Source of the DNA: Dastarcus helophoroides
Lineage: Eukaryota > Arthropoda > Insecta > Coleoptera > Bothrideridae
Reading direction: 5' to 3'
NCBI GenBank assembly: GCA_028583605.1
Contig: CM053329.1
Span: 7,936,001 to 8,000,000 of the forward strand
Length of the DNA stretch: 64,000 bases
Shown here: positions 1-10,039 of the stretch, piece by piece
How positions within the stretch are numbered: position 1 is the stretch's first letter
Layout: the number at the start of each line of letters is the position of its first letter
The notes under the pieces: model-generated
Told to the model about the DNA's origin: nothing
The model's input: only the letters and a program-made list of their open reading frames with translations
Database searches by the model: none
Made by a program: the position numbers and the translations under genes

Positions 1-240
1 TCGGTATTTTGTAAAAAAAAATTAGAAATTTAAAAAAAAATTCGAAATTTTCCAAAGGGACTCATATTTTGTAGAGTTTCGAAAAAAAAAGCGAATTTTA
101 AAAAGAAATTGAAATTTCAAGAAAAGTCAAAATTATTCGGCTGAATATTTATTTCCTAATGATTTCAGAGTCAAAAAGGACAAACTTCCTATCTTGCACC
201 TGAAAATGTCTAATATTAAGATAAACGTTGAAATTTTAAG
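1..240. repeat. A-rich AAATTTCGA-type low-complexity tract
   Basis: The sequence is a degenerate run of short units such as GAAATTT, AAAAAGTCG and AATTTCGA with no fixed period. From about 160 it carries a more specific module (GAGTCAAAAAGGACAA... ...TGTCTAATATTAAGAT) that recurs at about 1088-1145 and, more diverged, at 23788-23880. The module shows that these tracts are pieces of a dispersed repeat and not simple slippage DNA. No coding potential is visible. Confidence 0.7.
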
Positions 241-431
241 GTTCCAACTTTGGTGGAACGGACTGGTCTTTGATTATCTTCGAAAATTGAAATACTGCTC
301 TACTGCTCTAACACATTTCGATAGCTAAGCTATCATCTTCAGAGAGGTACTAAAAAACACAACAAAGGTTGCTCCAACGCGTTTCGATAACCAAGCTGCC
401 ATAGTTTCGATAGCCAAGCTATCATCTTCAG
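241..431 (-). repeat. Penelope-like terminal repeat with two hammerhead-like cores
   Basis: This is a copy of the dispersed repeat that elsewhere reads CTCTGAAGATGATAGC, then GCTATCGAAACGCGTT, then AACCTTTGTTGTG, then a CAGGGGACAAG-type tail. Here it is on the minus strand. Two full cores (316-342 and 405-431) and one partial core (382-400) lie head to tail. Each full core has CTGAAGA, a 6-bp stem with a 3-nt loop, then GAAA. The pattern is like the hammerhead motifs in terminal repeats of Penelope-like elements, but no Penelope reverse transcriptase is visible nearby, so the family name is an inference. Confidence 0.55.
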
Positions 432-729
432 AATGTTGTGAGCTTATCAGTTCGAATTGATTATTAACACGTAAATTGAATAATACCCACTTTATTACCG
501 AACTTAACTCGGAATACTACAACTGAATAATGAACTTATTTATTTACTTCTAACTATTAACTCACTAATTACACTGACTGACTCTAACTAACTGGAGGGT
601 AAGACGACCGCCTTATATAGTTTTGGCTCCCAGGTTCTAGAAAAATCCCGCAGATAAGGCTTATCACTTGCCAAAATTTCTGGAACGCTTATCTGCCGTT
701 TGCTTTATTATCGCGGCCGCTTTCCCCTT
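432..729. other. Segment between inverted Penelope-like repeats
   Basis: This unique-looking segment starts TGTTGTGAGC and ends CCCCTTATCA. It is flanked on both sides by the hammerhead-like repeat in opposite orientations (minus on the left, plus on the right). It contains a TATA-like CTTATATAG near 613 and two heat-shock-element-like motifs (GTTCTAGAA near 634, TTTCTGGAAC near 678), but no useful open frame. It could be the unique body of the repeat element or a solo-LTR-like insertion (TG...CA ends). I could not find a convincing target duplication. Confidence 0.3.
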
Positions 730-838
730 ATCAGATGATAGCTTGGCTATCAAAACGCGTTAGAGCAACCTTTGTTGTGTTTTTCAATCTTTCTTGGTTT
801 TAGGGGCCAAGATTTGTATTTTAATTTTTCCAGAAAGT
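730..838 (+). repeat. Penelope-like terminal repeat, plus-strand copy
   Basis: The copy reads TCAGATGATAGCTTGGCTATC, then AAAACGCGTTAGAGCAACC, TTTGTTGTG, and a tail resembling CTTTCTTGGTTTTAGGGG. It has lost the first part of the CTGAAGA box (only TCAGATGA remains), and the GAAA box is AAAA, so a ribozyme here would be dead. It is the inverted partner of the copy ending at 431. Confidence 0.55.
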
Positions 839-1250
839 TGGTTTAAGAAAGTTGAAATTTCTTGAAAATGTCACTTTCCACATTCTAAGTAATAAAAAAT
901 AAAAAAAACCGAAATTTCAAGAAAAAGATCGATATTTTTGGAAAAAGAACGAAACTTCGAGAAAAAATTCGAAATTTAGTAGAAAATAAATCGAAGATTC
1001 CCCAAGGGAATCAAATTTTGTTGAATTTCGAAAAAAAAGCGAATTCTGAAATGGAATCGAAATTTCAAGAAAAAAGTTGAAAATACAGAGTCAAAAAGGA
1101 CAAGCCCCCTATCCTGCCCCTGGAAATGTCTAATATTAAGATGAACCTCGAAATTGTGAAAAATGACGAATTTTGAGAAAAGTTGAAATTTTGAGAAAAT
1201 GTGGAAATTTCAACGAAAGAAAGAAAATGGAAATTTCTGAAAGAGGTTCT
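839..1250. repeat. A-rich AAATTTCGA-type tract
   Basis: The low-complexity sequence of the first 240 bases continues here, including a second copy of the GTCAAAAAGGACAAG...TGTCTAATATTAAGATGAAC module at about 1088-1145. From 1251 to 1566 I see no gene or recognisable repeat, only AT-rich DNA. Confidence 0.6.
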
Positions 1251-1566
1251 CGTAGTGGAGAATATAAATTTTGACTTGGGTAAATGAGGCAGAAGAAAGC
1301 AAATGCTTCAACTAGCTAGTAGGAAAAAAACAGAAGGATTTGAACATATTTTTGTTACGTAGAACTGGAGAACTTACTGGATTAATTATTATCCCTAGTA
1401 TGCCATGGATGACCACCCCTCATGATATGGACCATAAATCCTAACTTAAGAAATACTGTCATAGAGCAGAGAGTTTCCAAATTTTAATAAAAAATGTTAT
1501 ATAGTTAGTTATCATTAGCTAACAACCCTTACACTAAACAATTTTAAACCCAAGACCTAAAAACTA

Positions 1567-2447
1567 CGAGGGTAAATCAAATATGAAGCGGAATTTGTTT
1601 TTAAAATTTATTGGTACAAGATACAGATAAGAAATCTATTAACTATTTTTCTACATAGTCTCCTAGTTTTGTTATGCATTTTTCCCAACGGATTGGGAGT
1701 TTTTTAACGCCATCATCATAAAAAGAAGGGAGGCGTGTTTGCAGCCAATTGCGCACAAATGTCTCAACAGCAGCATCCTTATGGAATCGCTCACCTCCTA
1801 GAGCTTCTTTCAGAGGCCTAAACATATGATAATCGCATGATGATAAGTCGGGACTATAAGGAGGGTGTTCTAATCTTGCTCAATGCATTTTCTCTCATTT
1901 TTGAAGTGTCAGTGGGGGGCGGGCATTGTCGTGAAGCAAAATCACATTTCTGACCGAAAATTCGATTGATTGACCACTCCCAAAGCTTATCCCTATCTGA
2001 GCTGCAATTTCACCAACAGTTAAACGGCCATCACCTTCCAAAAGGCGTTAAACAGCATTAATCTTGTTCGCAGTCTCACTGGTCCGAGGACGACGGGCAT
2101 GAGATTCATTTTCAACTTAAGCTCGTCCTTCCAAACATTTTTTGTGTCATTCATACACTTGAGTTTTCTTCAAACAAGTGTCCCCAAACTGTGCTTCTAG
2201 TCTGCGAAGAATTTCAGCGGGCTTTACACCTTCAACGGCAAAAAAAAATAATAATAATGCGCTGCGCAACATGCGGATGAACTTCTTGCTCACTGTATTT
2301 ACAACTGAGGAACGGCGAGAACAGAATTCGCTTGAATGCAGGAAGTCACTTAATATCCCCACCTAACATGTCTAAGAGTATACTCACACTCCCGATGCCC
2401 TCAAGGCGACATGATAGGAATTCCGGTTCATATTTGATTTACCCTCG
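1567..2447 (-). mobile_element. Internally deleted mariner transposon
   Basis: The ends are inverted repeats of roughly 30 bp: CGAGGGTAAATCAAATATG then AAGCGGAATT on the left, and the same with AACCGGAATT on the right. A TA dinucleotide abuts each end (1565-1566 and 2448-2449), the classic mariner target duplication. The element is 881 bp, against about 1.3 kb for an intact mariner, so several hundred bases of transposase are gone. A third trace of the same family, the end only, is at 57711-57803. Confidence 0.9.
1643..2362 (-). pseudogene. Mariner transposase relic
   Basis: Reading on the minus strand, an N-terminal part with GVKPAEILRRLEAQFG (mariner helix-turn-helix region) is followed by a linker with GDGRLTVGEIAAQIGIS, then a jump to HDNAR (the second catalytic Asp block). 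The C-terminal part contains YSPDLSSCDYHMFRPLKEA (third Asp of the DD34D triad) and ends GDYVEK with a stop at 1643. The segment carrying the first catalytic Asp (VDETW block) is missing, and frames change several times. It cannot encode an active cut-and-paste transposase. The DD34D layout is established for mariner. Confidence 0.85.
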
Positions 2448-2721
2448 TAGAAACGTGGAACTTTAATTTACTTTTTGTATTTTTCTTTATCACCAGTTTT
2501 CATCGAGTTGCAGTCTTTTAAAAATCACCTAAAATTTTAATTTTTTTTTATATCCCTTAATCTCAATAATAACAATTAAGTTTTCAGTTCCACTTTTTTA
2601 ATGACTGCGAGTTTTGTCCTAAACTATTATTTCCGATTTCTAAGGAAAATGTGCACTCAATTATATGTGCGAATTATTATTATTAAGTAAATGACTTTAA
2701 TGGGCTAATAGAGGCAAATGA

Positions 2722-2935
2722 GAGTAGATACAAAGATAACGTCAACAGGTTGCAGTCATAATAAAGACCGGATGGTACCGTCGCAGTAAATTGGCCGTTC
2801 AAAGAGAACGACGATCTGGAGACAATCAATAAAAGTTTAATTGAAAGATTATAGCGTTTAAGGATTGATTGCAGAGATAAGCTTTGTTGGAGCTCCTCAG
2901 ATGGTATGTTAATTATGACTGGTATGCCCGGCTTG
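2722..2935. repeat. Dispersed repeat B, copy 1
   Basis: This shares an ordered set of blocks with 10928-11112: CAACAGGTTG, AAGACAATCAAT, TTAATTGAAAGATTAT, then GAGTTGGCAA/GATTGATTGCA-like sequence. The two copies are diverged, with several indels. The small open frame on the minus strand here is not supported, because the other copy does not preserve it. From 2450 to 2721 and 2936 to 3180 I see no other feature. Confidence 0.45.
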
Positions 2936-3199
2936 CCCTTCAATGAATCCCGCCGCCAGTAGCCTGGACTCCGATTCGGCCGATATCCCTACAATGCATC
3001 ACGGAAATATTTGCATATCCTCCTATATTGAAGCTTTTATGGAAGGGTATTGTGCGAGGAACAATTACTAAGTGCGCTTTTATACTGAGAAACTAGCGGA
3101 CTCTCGTTGAGTATTCTTTAAGTGGTCGCCTGAGACTATGTCTGTGTAATTTGTGTGCTATAAAAATTGTTATCAACACAAGCTGTTTATAGGAAAAAA

Positions 3200-3300
3200 A
3201 TTTCACCAAATATTGAAATACAGAACTTGTCTCCACACAACAAACGTTGCTCTAATGCGTTTCGACAGCCAAGCTGTCATCTTCAGAGAGTTACTATTTC
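3200..3300 (-). repeat. Penelope-like terminal repeat with covarying stem
   Basis: On the minus strand this copy reads CTGAAGATGACAGC, loop TTG, GCTGTCGAAACGCATT (core 3260-3286). Relative to the GATAGC/GCTATC copies the stem is GACAGC/GCTGTC, so one base pair changed from T-A to C-G on both sides. A compensating change of this kind points to selection for, or shared inheritance of, a folded RNA. The tail AACGTTTGTTGTG then GGAGACAAG is present. Confidence 0.6.
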
Positions 3301-4555
3301 ACCAATTTCAGACACTCTGAAACTGAAATTAATGATAGACAAAATATATTTTTAACATACTGCCAAAATGTCAGCACAACGTATTTAAGTTGATAGGAAA
3401 GATTAGAAGTTAGAAAAAATTCAATTATAAAACATCGCACTACATACACTCACTTTTAGAAAAAAAAAGTTTAGACAAATATGTCACTCAACATTTTTAA
3501 ATTAACAGAAAAAGCAGCCACTTTAGCTAGAATTGATGAAAACATATGTTACTGCACACGATCACATCGGACAAAACCAAAAACAAAATCTTTGTACAAA
3601 ACTATCGATTACATTTTGTTTAGCATTAACATCGAGTAAACGTCTCATTCTCGAGATGGAACAATGAAGCTGGAAACGAACGAAGGCAATGATATTAATT
3701 TGTTTTATCAACTTTGAAAATTTCCATATTTTACGAACTATCAATCCTGCAAAAATTGTTATTTTTTTTATTGAAGAAGATCGTAAATTCCACAAACTAC
3801 ATAATGAACGCTTTTGCGATAATATTCATTATTTAAAAGATATTTGCAAAAAACTGACACTTAACGTTTTTACAGATCTTTTTTATTTTATTATGTAACT
3901 TATTTCCGCCCATGACATTCACAGTATCATTATTTGTTTTATTCATTCACACCTCAAAAAACCCTGAGTCTTAATATGATTAAAAATTTTCTCGTGAAAG
4001 TCTAGTATAGTAAAGTATCTGGGGGGTCAAATAAACTTCAAAAAGCCAAAAGCCGGCGGAAATATAAATACAATTTCGTATTTTATTACGGTTATATAAT
4101 TGATTTCTATTGTGTTAATTTAATGATAGGATTCAATAAAATAACATTGTATATCTTTTTTACGATCGGAATATTATTACTATTAGTCCGAATAACTAAT
4201 GAATGTCAATGGACCGTTAAATGTTATTTGTATACATTTACACATGCAGAGCGATAAAGATAGTCTAGGACACTTTATGTTGATTATTTATGTCATCATT
4301 AAAGAAAATTGGAAGCTACTCGAATTTGTATATTCTTATCTTTCAAATTTAATAAGAATTTTATGGACAATATTTTACCAAAAGATTTAGGACCATTCGA
4401 TTATGTGCAATAATTTCAGTAACTAATTCTGGCAATTACATCTCGTCCACTTATCTATTCTTGAGTGATATTAAAATTACTACTCTCTAACGTTGACAGT
4501 TTAATGAAATTATTCTAATGCACAGGCCAGGTTTGAATATTCGTCAAATTCAAAA
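3301..4555. other. AT-rich intergenic DNA, no gene seen
   Basis: The sequence is AT-rich and mostly not of the TTTCGA type. The open frames here are short, lack domain similarity that I recognise and have no splice context. No RNA gene or element end was found. Confidence 0.5.
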
Positions 4556-4857
4556 TTTGGGAACCAAAGACTGGTTTGGATCTTAGTAGATATCGTCAGC
4601 TGAATCCAGCAAATATCCCATTGGATTTGCAGAATAAAATTTAAAATGTTTCCAAAAGTAATCCGTAGGTATAGCGACACCAATCAGTCTGTGCGACAAA
4701 CTATGTAGTAGCTCCAATAAGTGCCAACGACGGAGCATTTGTCGGGCTCTAAAACAAGATCTAACAAGACCGAAACCGGTATGGGATTCCCAAACTCTAA
4801 ACCCGATAATTGTTTAAACGTCTCGAATCAAATATTTTTAGAGATAGAAAGAAACGT
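4556..4857. other. Region with degenerate hammerhead-like remnant
   Basis: Around 4746-4785 the plus strand has GATCTAACAAGACCGAAACC followed by GGTATGGGATTCC. The GATC..(G)ACC stem followed directly by GAAACC resembles the stem II plus GAAA half of a hammerhead core, but the 5' CTGANGA box has decayed to CTAAAACAA. It may be related to the better preserved core at 32730. No gene is visible. Confidence 0.3.
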
Positions 4858-5188
4858 CCAATTTTGATCAATAGGATAAGAGTGATCCTTCATCATGGCA
4901 GCGCAAGGCCATATGTTACTAGAAGAACGTTTCAAAAATTAAACAACCTCAAGATGCATCGAATTATCTGGGCATAATTTCTTTTAGCTACTATTTCAAT
5001 TCTTACAAAAATGGTTCAATGGAAATTTGCCATTTTCGTAAGAATTGGAATAGTAGCTAACAGCAGCTAAAAGAAATCATGCCCAGATAATTCGCTGGAT
5101 CTTGAGGTTTTTAAAACGTTCTTCTAGTAACATATGGCCTTGCGCTGCCATGATGAAGGATCACAGTTATCCTCTTCATCAAAATTGG
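4858..5188. repeat. Long near-perfect inverted repeat (foldback element)
   Basis: The left arm 4858-5014 and right arm 5030-5188 are reverse complements with few mismatches, separated by only about 15 bases (5015-5029). The outer ends are CCAATTTTGAT / ATCAAAATTGG. Internal landmarks in both arms are GGCAGCGCAAGGCCATATG, CTTCTAGTAACATATG and AGATAATTCG/CGAATTATCT. No coding sequence is present. The structure fits a foldback-type MITE or two collapsed inverted copies of a transposon end. A transcript would form a dsRNA hairpin of about 155 bp. Confidence 0.85.
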
Positions 5189-5703
5189 CATTGACATTCA
5201 ATTTGACTAATTCATCAGAAGTAGGGAATGCAATACTGGGATTTTAGGATCCAAAAATACCGGGATCCTCCACAATTTTGCTGCAATAGTCCCGTGTGTA
5301 CGAAAATCGTTCGGGATACCGCGGGGTTATTCAGAAATCTCACTTATTTCTTATATTTTTTTAATTCGACTTTCAAACAGAATACTTCTTTTTTTTTAAA
5401 TTAATTCTTTCTACGTTTTCTACTTTTTTTTAAAAAAAAAGCTGTATTATGGCTCTTTCTAAAGATTGTTTTTTTCAAAATTTCGGTTTTAAACTCGAAA
5501 GAAAATCTCTTCTACAAGATTTTAGTTTTCCTTTAAATTTCGACCTTAAATGTGTTCCTGAAATGATTTTGTAAGTTATACATAATCACTGCATTTTTTG
5601 TCAATGTTTCAAGTTCAAATTTTCTCTTTTTACTTTCTTTCCGAATTTTTTTAGAGATTATTGTTATTTTTCTAAATTTCGTCTTTTAACTAGGGTCTAA
5701 AAT
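5189..5703. repeat. T-rich TTTCGA-type tract with short unique stretch
   Basis: Up to about 5340 the sequence is not obviously repetitive. From 5340 to 5700 it is the T-rich low-complexity family (TTTCGGTTTT, TTTCGACC, TTTTTTTAAA). No gene is seen. Confidence 0.5.
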
Positions 5704-7925
5704 CACTGTGACATCACCGTTTGAAAATTCGAATCAAAAGCTTGTAGTAGCCTCTCCTTCTCAGACACAGCCCCGTAAGGTTTGGCACTTTAACTATGCA
5801 AACTGGGAAGAATTAAGAGACTTTTTTGCATCTTTCCCATTGCAAGAAGTCTGCTTTAACTCGGAAAACCCTTGCTCAGTCGCCGAATCCATCTCCGAAA
5901 CTATCCTGGTTGGTATGGAATGCTCAATTCCAAAAGAAGCCTGTCTCCAGTAAATCTTGGTTCAGCAAAAAATGTGCTCAGGCTGTCTCCTACAAAAATT
6001 GAGCATATCGTTGTTGGAGAAATAATACCTCAATCGAGACTCGGACAACCTTTGTAAATGCACGAAATTCTTGTAAACACCTTATTGACAAGGCAAAAAG
6101 TGATTTCGATCGTAAAATGCGCCAGGGGATTATTAACTGTCCGAACTGTTCCAGATTCTTTTGGGGATTGCAAAGTCGATTGGAAAGAATTTCCATCTTT
6201 GCTTGATGACAATAACATTGCGACTACTTCCAAGGAAAAGACTGACCTGCTAGCCTTAATGTTTGCTGAAAATTCCAACACTGATTCTCGAAACGCAGAA
6301 CTTCCTATTCTTCCTAAGGTTGGCACTTCGATGCCTGAAGTTGTTTTCAGACAATGCACAGTCAGAAAGACTCTCCTTGAACTCGACACATCGAAGCTTC
6401 TGGCCTTGATGGTATGCCCGCTATTGTTTTTAAGAAGTGCGCTCCAGTGCTGACTCCTGTCCTAAGTAAATTGTTCACACTCTCTTGCAACAAAGATGGA
6501 TTCCCTAATATGTGGAAATCTGATGAGGTGAAACCTATCCCCAAAAAAGGAAAAAGGAAGCTGGCTAACAACTATCGCCCTATCTCTTTATTGTCCGTGA
6601 TATCTGAAGTTATAGAAAAGGTTATCAACATCGAAATTCTCACATATCTGGAGGAGAATAGAATAATCTCGGACAGACAATACGGTTTCCGACAACAACA
6701 CTCAATCTGCGATCTACTGGCATATGTTACTCATATCTCTAACTCAGCTATGGAAAAACATGACGAAGCTAGAATTGTAGCATTGGATATCTCAAAGGCC
6801 TTCGACAAAGTCTGGCACCCATCTCTTCTCGCCAAATTAACATCTTATGGTCTTCCTCCTGGATTCTGTCATTTGGTACCTAGTTTTTTCGCTGGCAGAT
6901 CTCTTCAGGTCCTCGTCGATGGTATCTCATCCGAGACATTTGCGGTTAATGCAGGGGTGTCTCAGGGGTCTGTTCTGTCTGCTACTCTATTTCTGTTACA
7001 CAAACGATCTTTTAGCTTCAACTTCCAATCCTATATACAGCTGGTGTCATCTTTTTTCTCCGACACAACATTATCCGTCGCTGTTTCAGATCAACTAAGG
7101 GAACTGCAGATACAGATGATAAATCGGGATCTCGAAATAATTCTGGAATGGGGTAAGAAAAATCTAGTCGATTTCAACGCCTCAAAAACTCAGGCCGTGG
7201 ATTTCTCTAAGAAAAGATCAAGGGATAATGCAACAAACATACTCATGGACAGTAAAATCCTCCCGATGGAATTTAATCTGTCCATCCTAGAAGTGAATGC
7301 GAGCACTAACTTCTCTTGGGACGATCATATGCGCGCCATATCCGCCTCTCAGAAGCTAGGCTTTCTTTTTAGATCTAAGAAGTACCTACATCTCATCAAC
7401 TACTCACACTATACAAAGCTCAAATTAGGCCAACAGTAGCATACTGTTCTCATGTTTAGAGTTCAGCCCCAAAATACACTTTAGCTCTTTTGGATTCAAT
7501 TCAAAGATGAGCGATTTGCCTAAGTGATGGCGAGAGTTTGACCGATTCTCTCGAAACACTAGAGCAGAGGCGGATGGTTGGTAATTTATCTCTTTTCTAT
7601 AAGTACTTTCATGGGAGACGCGCACAGGAACTAATCGGATTGATCGCCCTAAGGGCACGATATCTGAGGCATTCAAGACAGTCGCAGACAGCAAATTTCT
7701 GTGCGGTCCAGTTTGACACAGTGAGGACTTCTGCCTAAGGAGGCTCTTTTTTCTATAGAACTTCCAAGCTATGGAACTCGTTACCGAATGGAATTTTCCC
7801 CAAAAATTACAACCTATCCTAATTTAAGAAGGCGCTTCATCGCCATATATCTTTGTTTCCGCATCCTTCTTGGGGTGCTTTAAAGGCATATAAGGCTATC
7901 CTTTGCGAGTAGATTGAACATAAAA
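5704..7925 (+). mobile_element. Non-LTR retrotransposon (jockey-superfamily LINE), 5' truncated
   Basis: The sequence starts within the region between endonuclease and reverse transcriptase and continues through the RT domain to the LINE C-terminal region. It ends at an A-rich TTGAACATAAAAAAAC near 7925. A second copy lies on the minus strand at 16268-17258. The organisation and motifs (NYRPISLLS, DISKAFDKVWH, and a C-terminal stretch at 7540-7870 in which several frames resemble the LINE tail) are typical of jockey/CR1-type LINEs. No target duplication was found. Confidence 0.85.
5708..7900 (+). pseudogene. LINE ORF2 relic with reverse transcriptase
   Basis: Reading frame segments: 5708-5953 (linker, with FNYANWEELRDFFASFP), 6058-6453 and 6414-7439. 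The last, longest frame has NNYRPISLLS (RT block 1), QYGFRQQHS, ALDISKAFDKVWH (catalytic Asp of motif A) and VSQGSVLSATLF (motif B). Compared with the copy at 16.8 kb it lacks two bases near 7002 and about 19 bases near 7040. Together these keep the frame open but remove the YADD active-site motif. Further breaks: a stop at about 5993, a one-base shift near 6400, and frame changes after 7440. It therefore cannot make active reverse transcriptase. Confidence 0.85.
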
Positions 7926-9385
7926 AAACTACGAAATTTTGATTTTTTCCTCAAAATTCCCAGTTTACACCCTCAATACTTGGTTTTTTATTTCTTAGTT
8001 TTCGACTTGGAATTCAGAATTTTGATTTTTTTTAAATTCTTATTTTCTTCTCCGAAATTTGAAATTCTTCTATAAATTGAAAATTTTCCTTCCAAATTTT
8101 GGCTTTTCCTGGAAATACTTATTTTTTTAAAATATTGACTTATATGTAGAAATTTAGATTTCCTTGTAAATTTTTAAGTTGCCGCTTTGTATTTCTTCTT
8201 AAATTTTTTAACTAAACTCAAATTTTCGGCTTTTCCAAAAATTTTAATTCTTTTTGAAACGTCTATATTTTTTTCTCAAATTTTCAAGTTTTAGCTTTGA
8301 AATTTGCTAAAACTTCAAAAAAAAAATGTTGGTTTTTTTCTCAAAATTTCGATTGAAAAGTTTTTCCTAAACACTGAATCTTAAAATTCTCAATTTCCTC
8401 TTTGTGGAAAGGTTTTTATTTTTTTTAAAGATAAGTTGACTTTCAATCAAATTCTACATTTTTCCCCCAAAAAATTCTTAATTCCCACTTTCAATTTTGT
8501 CTTTTTTTTAACTAAATCGTGACGATTAAAAAATTAATCCTGAAATCAAAATTGAAGTGACTTAAAAAGCAAAAACGAAAAAAATAAATCTTGTGATAAA
8601 AATTTCGCATTTAAATTGAATTTAAATGAGAAATATTTAATATTTTTTTCACTTTTATAATAATTTGACAGCTTCCAAATTCGACTATTTTTTTGGAAAT
8701 GTCTTGTTTTTCAAAATTTGCCTCTACCCAAATTTCGACGTTTTTTTTTTGCTCTCCAATTATATCTTTGTAAAATTACACATTTTCCTTGAAATATATC
8801 TTTTTTTAACGAAATTTCGTCTTTTTTAAAGTTTGACTTTATTCCCAGTTTTGCTTTCTGTAAGAAAATCACTTTTCTTTAAGTCCGTCTGCTTTAAAAT
8901 AAGATTCTTTCCAAAATTCGATTTTTTTAAATGGCCTTTTGCGCAAAATTCCAATTTATTTTCAAAATTCATCCTTTTTTAAAATTTCGGCTTTGTTTCC
9001 AAAAATTGACTTTTTCACATTCTATTAGAAAATCCGACTTTTTCTTAAAATTGTGGATTTTAATTTAGAATTTCCACGTCCTTTAATTTTTCTCAAATTT
9101 TAGTATTTTCTAAAAAATTTAATTTTATTCTCAAAATTCGATATTTTGTGTTCCTCAAAATTTCGATCCTTTCCTCGAAATTAGTCTTATTTTCAAAATG
9201 TTAATCTTTTTCTCAAAATTCTTTTTTCGTAAATTTTTAGTAAAAATAAACTGAAAATTTGAATTGCAAGAGAAACAATATTGGGAAAAATATATTTCTT
9301 TGAAAATTTCGAGAAAATTATTTATGGAGAATTTCAACATATGATATAACTTTCAAGACTATGTCAAAATTTAAATAAAAAGGTA
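7926..9385. repeat. T-rich TTTCGA-type low-complexity tract
   Basis: This is a long degenerate run of units like TTTTTCTCAAAATTTCGAC, with C only at intervals and almost no G on this strand. The strand bias is constant across about 1.4 kb. Near 9300-9385 it ends with a block (TTTCGAGAAAATTATTT, GACTATGTCAAAATTTAAAT) that also closes similar tracts at 14600, 25110 and 37000, showing a shared ancestral unit. The open frames here are artefacts of composition. Confidence 0.65.
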
Positions 9386-9612
9386 GAAAATTGAAATACA
9401 AATCTTGTCCCCTAAAACCAAGAAAGATTAAAAAACACAACAAAGGTTGCTCTAACGCGTTTCGATTGCCAAGCTATCATCTTCAAAGAGATACTGTTAG
9501 TATCTCTAACCTAACCCAACCTTTGCTGTGTTTTTTAATCTTTCTTGGTTTCAGCGGACAAAATTCGTATTTCAGTTTTTGAAGATAACTAAGGACCAGT
9601 CCGTTCCACCAA
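9386..9612. repeat. Penelope-like repeat in inverted head-to-head pair
   Basis: A minus-strand copy (9390-9490, core about 9460-9486 with CGATTGCC and GCTATC stems) is followed immediately by a plus-strand tail copy (9517-9612: CAACCTTTGCTGTG, CTTTCTTGGTTTCAGC, GGACCAGTCCGTTCC). The two halves are inverted, so the locus can fold back over about 90 bp. The stem here has a mismatch and the C of CTGAAGA is T, so a ribozyme would be impaired. Confidence 0.55.
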
Positions 9613-10039
9613 AAAAATAAGGTAGAAATTAGGAGAAAACAAACAAAACACGACACATTTTTCCAAATTCGTCCTAATGTTACGTCATTTCCCCCCACCC
9701 CCCAAATTCCTTTATTCCCTGAAAATTGCGCCGCGATTTTATTCAAAACAACAATAAAACTTCAACCTTTTTCTTGAAGTGACAAAAGTATACATAAAAA
9801 TTTAAATATAATGTAAAAAATAAAGTTGACGAGAAAAATACTTTTGGAAATTTACAAAATTTATACGAATAGGCTAAAAGAATTTAACCGTGAGGTTTTC
9901 TACAAATACATTTTTCTTCCTAAAATTTTTCCAAGGAACCTTACCTCTCAGAGTCAGTAAAAGATAAACGTCTTTCGGATTTGCACGATTACTATACCAA
10001 GATTCTAAAGTTTCCAAAACGTCATTGAAGAAGACCAAC
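9613..10039. other. AT-rich DNA, nothing recognised
   Basis: There is a pyrimidine-rich stretch with CCCCCCACCCCCC near 9691-9705 but no gene, RNA or element boundary that I can support. Confidence 0.4.

Noticed and set aside
432..729. Solo LTR of a retrovirus-like element
   Set aside because: TG...CA ends and a TATA-like site are suggestive, but no target duplication or matching LTR was found, so it is listed only as an unclassified segment.
2147..2366. Plus-strand 62-codon frame over the mariner
   Set aside because: It is antisense to the transposase N-terminal region.
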